DNA of 64,000 nt from the NCBI GenBank assembly GCA_037974665.1, contig CM075783.1:39135712-39199711 (forward strand), read 5' to 3'. The translations under genes and the position numbers were made by a program. Under the pieces are notes generated by a model. The model made no database searches. It saw only the letters and a program-made list of their open reading frames with translations, and had not been told where the DNA came from. This stretch comes from Ehretia macrophylla (taxonomy: Eukaryota > Streptophyta > Magnoliopsida > Boraginales > Ehretiaceae). Shown here one piece after another: positions 36,101-48,931 of this stretch (the stretch's first letter is position 1; every line of letters begins with the position of its first letter).

Positions 36101-39100
36101 TCTATTACCGAATCCCACAGTACCTTGGGCAAGACAACTTCACTTCACGTAGAGGCTGGGCCAGCAAACCGAGGGCGTAAAGCTTGTGACCAGGTATCCG
36201 TCGCTCCTGTGCCCATAACTTTTGATGCGTAAAGAGTTACGCGGAGCACAACATACCATTAGAAAGCTCTCCGCGAGCTCTACGACAGGGGCAGTAAAAC
36301 TGATCGGTTGTACCTATTTTCGGAGCCCAAAATCAAACATTTTCATCAGTTTCACTATACTTTTCTTCTTTTGCGATCTTTTTTCATCCCGGATCGTACG
36401 TCGTGAACCGCAAAAAGAAGGACAACCTAATCCATCACATTTCTATTACCGAATCCCACTGCACCTCGGGCAAGACAACTTAACTTCACGTAGAGGCTGG
36501 GCCCGTAAACCGAGGGCGTGGGGCTTGTGACTAGGTATCCATCACTCCGGTGCCCATAATTTTTGATCCGTAAGGAGTTACGTGGCGCACAGCATACCGT
36601 TGGAAAGCTCCCCGAGAGCTCTACGAGGGGGGCAGCCAGCCTGATTTGTGGCTCCTGTTTTTGAAGTCCAAAATCGTACATTTTCATCAGTTTCAGGACA
36701 CTTTTCTTCTTTTACGCTGTTTTTTCGTCCAGGATCGTAGGTCGTGAGCCGCGAAAAGGACGACAACCTAATCCATCACATTTCTATCACCGAATCCCAT
36801 AGCCCCCTGGGCAAGACAAATTCACTTCACGTAGAGGCTGGGCCCGCAACTTGAGGGCGTGGGACTTGTGACCAGGTATCCGTCACTCCGATGCCCATAA
36901 CTTTTGATCCGTAAGGAGTTACACGGCGCCCAGCATACTGTTGGAAAGCTTTCTGAGAGATCTACGACATGGGCAACAAGACTATTTGGCTGCGCCTATT
37001 TTCAGAGACCAAAATTGAAAGTTTTCATCAGTTTCGGAACACTTTTCTACTTTTGCTCTGTTTTTTCCGTCACGAATCTTACGTCGTGAGCCACGAAAAG
37101 TACGACAAACTAATCCATCACATTTCTATTACAGAATCCCACGGCACCTTGGGCAAGACAAATTCACTTCACGTAGAGGCTGGGCCCGCAAACTGAGGTC
37201 GTAGGGCTTGTGACCAGGTATCCATTGCTCCAGTGCCCATAACTTTTGATCCGTAAGGAGTTACGCGGTGCACAACATACCGTTGGAAAGCTCTCCAGGA
37301 GCTCTACGAACGGGGCAGCAAGCCTGCTCAGCTGCACCTATTTTTGAAGCCCAAAATCGAACATTTTCATCAGTTTTGGGACACTTTTCTTCTTTTGCTC
37401 TGTTTTTCGGTCTAGGATCATAGGTTGTGAGTCGCAAAAAGGACGACAACCTAATCCATCACATTTCTATCACTGAATCCCATGGCACCTTGGGCAAGAC
37501 AAATTCACTTCACGTAGAGGCTGGGCTCGTACACTCAAGGCGTGGGACTTGTGACCAGGTTTTCGTCGCTCCAGTGCCCATAACTTTTGATCCGTAAGGA
37601 GTTACGTGGCGCACAACATACCGTTGGAAAGCTCTCCGAGAGCTCTACGAACGGGGTAGTAAGCCTGCTCGGCTGCGCCTATTTTTTAAGCCTAAAATTG
37701 AATGTTTTCATCAGTTTCAAGACACTTTTATTCTTTTACACTGTTTTTCCGTCCAGGATCGTAGGTTGTGAGTCGCGAAATGGACGACAACCTAATCCAT
37801 CACATTTCTATTACTGAATCCCACGGCACCTTGGGCAAAACAAATTCACTTCACGTAGAGGCTGGGCACGTAAACTGAGGGCGTGGGACTTGTGACCAGG
37901 TTTTCGTCGCTCTAGTACCCATAACTTTTGATCCGTAAGGAGTTACGCGGCGCACAAGATGTCGTTGTAAAGCTCTCCGAGAGCCCTACGACGGGGGCAG
38001 CAAAACTGCTGGGCTACACAGGTTTTCAAAGCCCAAAATCGGACATTTTTATCTGTTTCGGGACAATTTTCTTCTTTTGCTCTATTTTTTCGTCCCGAAT
38101 CGTACGTCGTGAGCCGCGAAAATGACGACAACCTAATCTATCACATTTCTATTACCGAATCGCACGACACGTTGGTCAAGACAACTTCACTTCACGTAGA
38201 GGTTGGGCCCGTAAACCGAGGGCGTGGGGCTTGTGACTAGGTATCCGTCGCTCCGGTGCCCATAACTTTCGATCTGTAAGGCGTTACGCGACACACAAGA
38301 TACCGTTGGAATGCTCTCCGAGAGATCTACGACAGGGTCGCAAAACTGCTCGACTGCACCTATTTTCGGAGCCCAAAATCGAACGTTTTCATCAGTTTTG
38401 GGATACTTTTTTCTTTTGCGTTATTTTTTCATCCCGGATCGTACGTCGTGAGCCTCGAAAAGGACGTCAACCTAATCCATCACATTTCTATTACTGAATC
38501 CCACGGCACCTTGGGCAAAAAAACTTCACTTCACGTAGAGGCTGGGCCCACAAATCGAGTGCGTGGGAGTTGTTACCAGGTATCCGTCGCTGCGGTGTCT
38601 ATAACTTTTGATCCGTAAGGAGTTACACGCCGCACAGGATACCGTTGGAAAGCTCTACAAGGGCTCTACGACGAGTGTAGCAAAACTGCTCAGTTGCACC
38701 TATTTTCGGAGCCCAAAATCAAACATTTTCATCAATTTCGGGATACTTTTCTTCTTTTGCGATGTTTTTTCATCCCGGATCGTACGTCGTGAGTAACGAA
38801 AAGGATGAGAATCTAATCCATCACATTTCTATTACCGAATCCCATGGCACCGTGGGCAAGACAACTTCACTTCATGTAGAGGCTGGGCTCGCAAGCCGAG
38901 AGCGTGGCGCTTGTTTGTGACTAGGTATCCGTCGCTTCAGTGCCCATAACTTTTGATCCATAAGGAGTTACGTGGCGCGACAGGAGCAGCAAGCCTACTC
39001 GATTGTGCCTATTTTCGATGCCCAAAATTCAACGTTTTCATCAGTTTTGGGACACTTTTCTTCTTTTGCTCTATTTTTTCGTCCAAGATCGTAGGTCGTG

Positions 39101-40590
39101 AGCTACGAAAAGGACGACAACCTAATCCATCACATTTCTATCACCGAATCCCACGACACCTTAGGCAAGACAAATTCACTTCACGTAGATGCTGGGCCCG
39201 CAAACTCAGGGCGTTGGGCTTGTGACCAGGTATCCGTCGCTCTAGTGCCTATAACGTTTGATCCGTAAGGAGTTACGTGGTGCACAACATACCGTTGGAA
39301 AGCTCTCTGAGAGCTCTACGACGAAAGCAGTAAGCCTGGTCGGCTGCGCCTATTTTTGAAGCCCAAAATTGAACGTTTTCATTAGTTTCGGGACACTTTT
39401 CTTCTTTTGCGCTATTTTTTCGTCCAGGATCGTAGGTCGTGAGCTGCGAAAAGGACGACAGCCTTATCCATCACATTTCTATCACTGAATCCCATGGCAC
39501 CTTGTGCAAGACAAATTCACTTCATATAGAGGCTGGGCCAGTAAACTGAGGGCGTGGGACTTGTGACCAGGTTTCCGTCGCTCTGGTGCCCATAACTTTT
39601 GATCCATAAGGAGTTACGCAGTGCATAGGATGCCGTTGGAAAGCTCTTCGAGAGCTCTATGACGGGGGCAGCAAAATTTCTTGGCTGCATATGTTTTCAG
39701 AGCCCAAAATTGGACATTTTCATTAGTCTCTGTTTTTTCGTCCCGAATCGTACGTCGTGAACCGTGAAAAGGATGACAACCTAATCCATCACATTTCTAT
39801 TACCGAATCCCATGACACCTTGGTCAAGAAAACTTCACTTCACGTAGAGGCTGGGCCCGCAAACCGAGGAAGTGGGGCTTATGACCAGGTATCCGTCGCT
39901 CCGGTGCCCATAACTTTTGATCCGTAAGGAGTTACGCGGGACACAGGATACCATTGGAAAGCTCTCTAAGAGATCAACGATGGGGGTAGCAAAACTGCTC
40001 GACTGCACCTACTTTCGGAGCCCAAAATCAAATGTTTTCATTTGCGTTATTTTTTCGTCCTAGATCGTACGTCGTGAGCTTCGAAAAGGACGTCAACATA
40101 ATCCATCACATTTCTATTACGGAATCCCACGGCACCTTGGGCAAAACAACTTCACTTCACATAGAGGCTGGGCAAGCAAATCGAGTGCGTGAGACTTGTA
40201 ACCAGGTATCCGTCGCTGCGGTGCCCATAAATTTTGATCCGTAAGGAGTTACGCACCGAACAGGATACCATTGGAAAGCTCTACAAGGGCTCCACGACGG
40301 GGGTAGCAAACTTGCTCAGTTTGCACCTATTTTCAGAGCCTAAAATCAAACATTTTCATCAGTTTCGGGATACTTTTCTTCTTTTGCGATATTTTTTCAT
40401 CCCGGATCGTACGTCGTGAGCCGTGAAAAGGATGTCAACCTAATCCATCACATTTCTATTACCGAATCCCACGGCACCTTGGGCAAGACAATTTCACTTC
40501 ACGTAGAGGATGGGCCCACAAACCGAGGGCGTGGGGCTTGTGACCAAGTATCCGTCTCTTCGGTGTCCATAACTTTTGATCCGTAAGGAG
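33170..40590. repeat. Satellite higher-order repeat, copy 2 (about 7.4 kb)
   Basis: Matches copy 1 monomer by monomer at an offset near 7450 bp. Near 40020 one monomer is shorter than its partner. At about 40590 the order jumps: the next monomer (GGGGGGCAGCCAGCC) matches monomer 10 of the unit (29128 and 36580), not monomer 0. Confidence 0.82.
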
Positions 40591-43500
40591 TTACGCGGCG
40601 CACATCATACCGTTGGAAAGCATTCCGATAGCTCTACGAGGGGGGCAGCCAGCCTGTTTGGCTGCACTAGTTTAAAAAGTCCAAAATCGTACGTTTTTAT
40701 CTGTTTCAGGACACTTTTCTTCTTTTGCGCTGTTATTCCGTTCAAGATCGTAGGTCGTGAGTCGCGAAAAGGACGACAATGTAATCCATCACATTTCTGT
40801 CACCGAATCCCACAGTCCCATGGGCAAGACAAACTTACTTCACGTAGAGGCTGGGCCCGCAAACTGAGGGCGTGGGGCTTGTGACCAGGTATCCATCGCT
40901 CCGGTGCCCATAACTTTTGATCCGTAAGGAGTTACGCAGCGCACAGCATACCGTTGGAAAGCTCTCCAAGAGCTCTACGACAGGGGCATTAAGCCTCTTT
41001 GGCTGAGCCTATTTTTAGAGCCCAAAATCAAACGTTTTTATCAGTTTTGGGACACTTTTCTTCTCTTATTCTATTTTTTCTGTCGTAGATCGTACGTCAT
41101 GAGCTGCGAAAAGTACGACAACCTAATCCATCACATTTCTATTACTGAATTCCACGGCACTTTGGCCAAGACAACTTCACTTCACGTAGAGGCTGGGACC
41201 GCAAACCGAGGGCGTGGGGCTTGTGACCAGGCATCCGTCGCTCCAGTGCCCATAACTTTTGATCCGTAAGGAGTTACGCGGCGCACAGCATACCGTTGGA
41301 AAGCTCTCCAAGAGCTTTACGACGAGGACAACAAGCCTTCTCGGCTGCGCCTATCTTGGAAGCCCAAAATCGAACATTTTTATCAGTGTCGGGACACTTT
41401 TCTTCTTTTGCACTATTTTTTCATCTAGGATCATAGGTCGTGAGCCGCAAAAAGGACGACAACCTAATCCATCACATTTCTATCACTGAATCCCATGGCA
41501 CCTTGGGCAAGACAAATTCACTTCATGTAGAGGCTGGGCCCGCAAACTGAGGGCGTGGGGCTTATGACCAAGTTTCCGTCGTTGTGGTGCCCATAACTTT
41601 TGATCCGTAAGGAGTTACGCGGTGCACAGGATGCCGTTGGAAAGCTCTCCGAGAGCCCTATGACGAGGGCTCCAAAACTGCTCATCTGCAAATGTTTTCG
41701 GAGCCCAAAATCTGACATTTTCATCAGTTTCGGGACACTTTTCTTCTTTTGCTCTGTTTTTTTGTCCAGGATCGTACGTCGTGAGCCGCGAAAAGGACGA
41801 CAACCTAATCCATCACATTTCTATCACTGAATCCCACGGCCCCATGGGCAAGACAAATTCATTTCACGTAGAGGCTGGGCCCGCAAACTAAGGGCGTGGG
41901 GCTTGTGAGCAGGTATCTGTCGCTCCGGTGCCCATAACTTTTGATCTGTAAGGAGTTACACGGCACACAGGATACCGTTGGAAAGCTCTCCGAGAGCTCT
42001 ACAGCGGGGGCAGTAAAACTCCTCGACTGTACTTGTTTTTGGAGCTCAAAATCGAACGTTTTCATAAATTTTGGGACACATTTCCTCTTTTGCGCTGTTT
42101 TTTCATCCCGGATCGTACGTCGTGAGCCTCGAAAAGGATGTCAACATAATCCATCACATTTCTATTACTGAATCCCATGGCACCTTAGGGAAAACAACTT
42201 CACTTCACGTAGGGGCTAGGCCCACATATCGAGTGCATGGGACTTGTGACCAAGTATCCGTCGCTACGGTGCCTATAACTTTTGATCCATATGGAGTTAC
42301 ACACCTCACAGGATACCGTTGGAAAGCTCTACAAGAGCTCTACGATGGGGGTAGCAAAACTGCTCCATTGCACCTATTTTCGGAGCCCCAAATCAAACAT
42401 TTTCATCAGTTTCGGGATACTTTTCTTCTTTTTTGATGTTTTTTCATCTCAGATTGTATGTCGTGAGCTGCGAAAAGGACAAGAATCTAATCCATCACAT
42501 TTCTATTACCGAATCCCATGGCACCTTGGGCAAGACAACTTCACTTCACGTAGAGGCTGGGCCCGCAAACCGAGGGCGTGGGGCTTGTGACCAAGTATCT
42601 GTCGCTCCGATGCCCATAACTTTTGATCCGTAAGGAGTTACACGGCACACAGTATACCATTGGAAAGCTCTCCGAGAGCTCTACGAGGGAGGCAGCAAGC
42701 GTGCTCGGCTGTGCCTATTTTCGAAGCCCAAAATTGAACATTTTCATCAGTTTCGGGACACTTTTCTTTTTTTGCGCTGTTTTTCCTTCCAGGATCGTAG
42801 GTCGTGAGCCGCGAAAAGGACGACAACCTAAGCCATCATATTTCTATCACCAAATCCCACGGAACCTTGGGCAAGACATATTCACTTCACGTAGAGGCTG
42901 GGCCCGCAAACTGAGGGCGTGGGGCTTGTGACTAGGTATCCATCGCTCCGGTGCCTATAACTTTTGATCCGTAAGGAGTTACACGGCGCACAACATACTG
43001 TTGGAAATCTCTCTGAGAGCTCTACGATGTTGGCAACAAGCCTACTCGGCTACACCAATTTTCAGAGCCCAAAATCGAATGTTTTCATAAGTTTCTGGAC
43101 AATTTTCTTCTTTTGCTCTGTTTTTCTGTCACGGATTATATGTCGTGAGCCATGAAAAGGACGACAACCTAATCCATCACATTTCTATTACTGAATCCCA
43201 CGGCACCTTGGGCAAGACAACTTCGCTTCACGTAGAGGCTGGACCCGCAAACCGAGGGCGTGGAGCTCGTGACTAGGTATCCGTTGCTCTAGTGCCCATA
43301 ACTTTTGATCTATACTGAGTTATGCGGCGTACAATATACCGTTGGAAAGCTCTCCGAGAGCTCTATGACTAGGGTAATAAGCCTGCTGGGCTGCGCCTAT
43401 TTTCGGAGCCAAAATTCTGACATTTTCATCAGTTTTGGGACAATTTTCTTCTTTTGCTCTATTTTTTTGTCCCGGATCGTACGTCGTGAGCCGTGAAAAG

Positions 43501-44890
43501 GACGACATCCTAATCCATCACATTTCTATTACCGAATCTCATGGTTCCTTAGGCAAGACAACTTCACTTGACGTAGAGGTTGGGCCCGCAAACTGAGGGC
43601 GTGGGGCTTGTGACCAAGTATCCGTCGCTCCGGTGCCCATAACTTTTGATCCGCAAGGAGTTATGCGGCGCACAGTATACCGTTGGAAAGCCCTCCGAGA
43701 GCTCTACGAAGGAGGCAGTAAGCCTACTCAGCTGCGCCTGTTTTTGAAGCCAAAATCGAACATTTTCATCAGTTTCGGGACACTTTTGTTTTTTTGTGCT
43801 GTTTTTCCGTCCAGGATTGTAGGTCATGATCCGTGACAAGGATGACAACTTAATCCATCACATTTCTAACACCGAATCCCACGACACCTTGGGCAAGGCA
43901 AATTCACTTCACGTAGAGGCTGGGCTGGCAAACTAAGAGCGCGGGGCTTGTGACCAAGTATCCGTCACTCCGGTGCCCATAACTTTTGATCCGTAAGGAG
44001 TTACGCGGCGCACAGTATACCGTTGGAAATCTCTCCGAGAGCTCTACGAATGGGCAATAAGCCTACTCTGCTGTACCTATTTTCAGAGCCCAAAATTGAA
44101 CATTTTCATTAGTTTCTGGACACTTTTCTTCTTTTGCTCTGTTTTTCTGTCACGGATCGTACGACATGAGCCGCGAAAAGGACGACAACTAATCCATCAA
44201 ATTTCTATTACTGAATCCCACTGCACCTTGGGCAAGACAACTTCACTTCACGTAGAGGCGGGGCCCGCAAAACGAGGGCGTGGAGCTTGTGACCAGGTAT
44301 CCGTCGCTCCAGTGCCCATAACTTTTGATCCGTGTGGAGTTACGCAACGCACAGCATACCGTTGGAAAGCTTTCCGAGAGCTCTACGACGAGGGTAGTAA
44401 GTTTGCTTGGCTGCGCCTATTTTCGGAGCCCAAAATTAGACATTTTCATCAGTTTCGGGATACTTTTCTTCTTTTGATCAGTTTTTCTGTCCTGGATCGT
44501 ACGTCGTGAGACGCGAAAAGGACGACAACCTAATCTATCACATTTCTATTACCGAATCCCACGATTCCTTAGGCAAGACAACTTCACTTCACGTAGAGGT
44601 TGGGCCCGCAAACTGAGGGCGTGGGGCGTCGCTCTGGTGCACATAACTTTTGATCCGTAAGGATTTACGCGGCGCACAGCATACCGTTGGAAAGCTCTCC
44701 GTGAGCTCTAGGACGAGTGCAGCATGCCTGCTCGGCTCTGCCTATTTTCGGAGCCCAAAATTGAACATTTTTATCAGTTTTGGAACACTTTTCTTCTTTT
44801 TGTCTGTTTTTCCGTCCCGGATCATAAGTCGTGAGCCGCCAAAAGGACGACAACCTAATCCATCACATTTCTATTACCGAATCCCACTTA
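40590..44890. repeat. Phase-shifted, more diverged part of the higher-order array
   Basis: The monomers from 40590 follow the order of units 10-17 of the 22-mer (for example 41610 resembles 30490 and 42290 resembles 31172) but with lower identity. Later monomers are of the type seen in block 1 and around 27400-28100. The array stops inside a monomer at about 44890. Confidence 0.65.
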
Positions 44891-47800
44891 CCGCCCAAAA
44901 TTCATTCTTTCCTATTGAGGTCACTTAGACGGATTCCGACCATTGTTATTTTCCAACTCCGGGTCGTCCTTTGTTCTGTGATCTCTCTTACCACAACGAA
45001 TTCACTTCCTAGCTTTCTCCAATCATTTAATTTGGTGTGACCCCTACATTTACAGTTCGTTCCTCTGAACAACTCTATTTTCTCCAATTGATCTTAAGGT
45101 CGAGTTCATTAACTAAGGTTAGAATCTCCAAACATAGTCATCAAAGCTGCATCGGTATTCTAACAACATAACTATAATTCCAAAATCATGACTCATGTTG
45201 TATCAATCTCGCATTCATACCTCAAAAGGAATATCACAATAATACCATGATCCTATGGTGACATATACCAATTTCAAGATGATAGGACTATATCCGATTT
45301 ATATATCCTACCAACTAGTTTCAAAATTGTTAACATGTAGGACCTACACATGTTATGGATCATTTCTACAATACGACCCTATCTTCAAGAAGAACTCACC
45401 AAACAACTAATCCATCTCAAATCGTCATCTATCGACAATATCATAATCCTTATCTCATAGGTACGTTAGGTTAACAAATCTTCTAATGACTAGTCTCCTG
45501 GTTACTGGCTCCTATTCACTAACATTCTTCCCCAGTTCCGTTAACCTTTACGCTTGTAATCAAGGAGAAAGACCGCTGAGATTTGTTAAACTCAAACTCT
45601 AAGGTTTATTAGGTACCACCAACAAATTGCCATTGAAATTGCATAGGCAAACCGATCATGTTGCACTAGTTCAACTCTTACAAGTAAATTCATCAACTCG
45701 TAATCCACAATTTATTTCCTTATTCAAATCTCTATCTTCAAGTCACGAAGCTTCGGAAATTCCTTTAATCTTAACCAAGGCTCCTAAGGGGAATAGTTTC
45801 AATCTCAAATAAATTTCACTCACCTCAACCCAATGTTATGTCATACTTAAGGAGACAATGGTCCTACTCACTTAGCGAACTAGTCATTCCTTTGAACGCT
45901 TAATGCCCGCCAATATATCTTCAACATTAATGTTACTAAGCTAGGTTCATAGCCAAGTAAGTGAGATCAATTCTCTACTAGGTTACCGGTCATACAACAA
46001 CAATCCTAGGACTATAAATGGGTACCGAAATGATCTAGCTCATAAGATACTTACCATACTAATCCAAGAAGCTTGTTACACAAAATAACTTCAAGGTTGT
46101 GTCAACATAAGAATTATAACCACAATATAATCTAATAGAACTTCAAAAGTAGTCAACGACATTTAACTATCACTACAAGATCCGCCCTCCATTTAACGAC
46201 CACGATTCAAAGTCTACTAACGGCTAGTTTCTAGACGCGAAACAGTGCACATAATACGGTTGTCTAATAGCAGTCGCTTGGGTTATCATGACTCTAATTC
46301 ATCTCTATCTTAACTATATGGAATCTTACTCTCTTCATTTACATGTTCAACTAGCTAAGAGCATCAAGTCTCATTGACCTTAGGTCCTAGAGTTCACCAT
46401 GAATCATTATGCATACTCACTATTAGCTATTTAGGATTACTAATCATACCCTAACGACTCCACTTTGCAACCAGATGCTTAATATCATTTCCATGGTTTA
46501 TATACCAGGCCCATCGGTATTACTTAGGGATATATGCTTCCTAACATCCTCTAGGGTATCCAAACAACGAGTGCACAGATTGACTTACTTGTATAATTAC
46601 AACTAAATCCGAGAGACACCAAATTAATACCACAATTCCAAATATAACCCATATCCAACTTAGGACCTTTAGCAACGTTAGTCATCTAATGCATAATTCA
46701 ATACCTTACACTTCCATTCGACCTAACATTTAGGTGTAGTCTTTCGAACAAGAGTTCTAGCTACGTGAATTCTTCGATTCCAGCATCATTATATCTTGTT
46801 ATATTAAAGAATCATCAACCTTGTTAAATTCGGTCTCTAGAGTTACCTAAATGTCTTGAGGTTATCCATTGTTAAGTCACTCAAATACACTATCTATGTC
46901 TCAATAATCTAACCCCATAAAGTAACTATCGCCAACTTCCACGAATTCATCTTTTAATTTCTAGGTCATGATCTCAACATTTAGTGAACTTGAAACTCGC
47001 TAGTATACACCATATCAAATTCATCAATGCTTAATTCCAATCAAGTAAGGATTCAATTGTACGAGTATATTGCTAACTTCTTAGATAGTCTATCAAGCCA
47101 ATTTTAAGATGTGAGAAATGGATTCAAAGAAACCTCCAAGTCAACTTTCACTATCAGCACATGAGAATATATACTACTCTACATACCCAATAGTATATTC
47201 TTATATCTAAGGAAAGTTGTATGTCCTTAATATTTATTCTTGAACCACAATGAGAAGAACGGTTTAACAGAATCAAAACTTCATAGCCATAAAATTGATA
47301 ACTTAATCATAGGTATGAGTATTCCAAAGATAAGGGGATAACTTTACCTCAACATTTATACATGTGCTACGCATTTTATATATGCATATCCAATAATACA
47401 TACGATCCATCGAGTACCTGTGAAGATGCGAGAAATCTCTAACCGAGCTTTTTCGTTCGTCCTGCACAAATTCACTTTCCTGAAAGTCCTAATCCTAACT
47501 ATCTATGTGTATAAACAATCATTCACGGTTATATAACATGCACATGTATCAAGGAAGGAGTATAAAAGCATGCATGCATTATCGAGGTCACTAACGTGTC
47601 GGTGTACATGACACATAATACATATGGTCCTCAAAAGCACATAATATTCAATGCTCAAAGAAATTAAAGCACATTAGCATACATTCACACATATAAACAA
47701 GATATCATAATTACCTTAGGGCTTCTACCCATGGTCCGAGAGTTGAACCCGACTAATTCCTAGTTACTAAACTAAGCTCTGATACCATTCTAATATAAGG
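44891..47800 (-). mobile_element. Second family A interior (partial), joined to a shared LTR
   Basis: From about 44898 the sequence follows the complete interior at 51485-54419 to its primer site, with about 4 percent difference by eye. Its left border lies directly against satellite and its right border is the LTR 47801-51484, which also serves the complete element. No gag or pol domain is recognised. A 61-codon minus-strand frame at 44902-45087 (contains SEFVVVREITEQRTT) is also open in the other interior and is not recognised. The remainder is AT-rich with nothing further that I can identify. Confidence 0.85.
47774..47787 (-). other. Primer binding site, tRNA-iMet type
   Basis: Minus strand TGGTATCAGAGCTT, 13 bases beyond the LTR end at 47801. 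It shows that the LTR 47801-51484 also acts as a 5' LTR for the interior to its left. Confidence 0.92.
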
Positions 47801-48471
47801 TGTCACGCCCCAACCCGACCTATGAAGGTTAGACTAGGGTGTGATCTAAACATTCAAATCATATCACGTACTTAATCGTTCAAGAAGGTTTAACACTTAA
47901 CGTTTTAGCCTAAACTCCACAAATTCTCTGAAAAATTGGCAGTATAACGGCTATAGTTAGGACCTTTTAGTTTGACCTAATTTCTAAACGCCTCAATTAT
48001 CCAAATCATTAATCTAATTCCATTAAGGACTCCTATTTTGTCATCAACTGATATACCTACTAGTCTATCTTGAAAGTCTCGTTTGGTTAATAAGCCTAAC
48101 CAGATAACTACGTCCCGTTTATTTGTCAATTTCCTATCATGCAAGTACCTATTATCCTTTAGTTTGCAAATGAGCACCTAAGTGAAATTAGATAGAATTA
48201 ACTTAGTTGATTGTTCATCTAGTGGTTTGAATGCGTACAATAACTACTAATTAAGAAAACGAAAGTGAACAACCAAATACAAAGTTCGTCCGGTTATAGA
48301 TAGTACAATCCCAGAATTAGACCCAAATTACAACGGGGTCATTTACATCAATAAAATGAATAGTTTGCAATCAAAGCACAAAAGCACGTAGTCACTCCAA
48401 GGAATCATCAACAAGCACATTTACTTTGGGTACTTGTTCCAAATCTGCTGCACCTGTGACAAAAAAGAGGA

Positions 48472-48489
48472 TGAGTCCTTATGAACTCA
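48472..48489 (-). promoter_or_regulatory. Conserved LTR stem-loop, family A
   Basis: Minus strand TGAGTTC, loop ATAA, GGACTCA, preceded by CCCTCGC and followed by GTCACAG. A short frame after it ends in DDSLE and a stop. Confidence 0.6.
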
Positions 48490-48721
48490 GCGAGGGGGAA
48501 CGAGAAATAAGTTTTGAAACTCATTTTTCCGGTTCAACTTATGAAAAATCCTTTTTGCAAGCATGAATATGTCACAAGTAAGTACATAACGTAATGTAAA
48601 AGTAAAGGAACACAATTACCCGTCTTTCCTCACTGAGGTCCTCTAGGAACTAAGCAAGAGTACTTATACACATAGTGAAAATGATACAGTGAGCTTTTGC
48701 TCTCAGTTGTTGCGGCCAGCT

Positions 48722-48931
48722 TCAAATCATCCCCTTAACACGCCAAGTGGGTATACTCTGGATGTACCCCGAAATCCTACGACCCAACTCTCCGAGGAAT
48801 TCTAGCCCCCAAGCGAGAGAGGGAATTGGACCATGATAGTCACGGTTGCACCGGCAAGCCCGATGTCGCCCGGTGTGCGTGAACGCTACCATGCCAGAAT
48901 GAAAGGTTGCAACCTTGTATGCAATGTACAT
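48722..48931 (-). other. 69-codon LTR frame, copy 2
   Basis: The same length and about nine in ten residues shared with the frame at 23864-24073. Unrecognised; see that entry. Confidence 0.25.

Larger units (their letters stand above)
25050..44890. repeat. 341-bp tandem satellite, block 2 (about 58 monomers)
   Basis: Continuation of block 1 in the same orientation and phase. The anchors fall about every 340 bp (for example 26060, 26400, 26742 and 27081), with a few shorter units. Neighbouring monomers are roughly 80-90 percent alike. Monomers 22 units apart are closer (about 94 percent in the stretch I compared), which shows a higher-order structure. The many open frames on both strands repeat the same translated satellite and change frame from unit to unit, because 341 is not a multiple of three, so they are not genes. 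Such arrays are typical of centromeric, pericentromeric or subtelomeric heterochromatin, and the sequence does not say which. Confidence 0.97.

Noticed and set aside
25155-44853. Longer open frames in satellite block 2, up to 155 codons
   Set aside because: Same reason: the longest come from runs of monomers where a one-base length difference keeps a frame open.
47977-48177. 66-codon frame in family A LTRs, also at 54596-54796
   Set aside because: Seen only in two LTRs of the same element, with no recognised domain and no open counterpart noted in the plus-strand copies.
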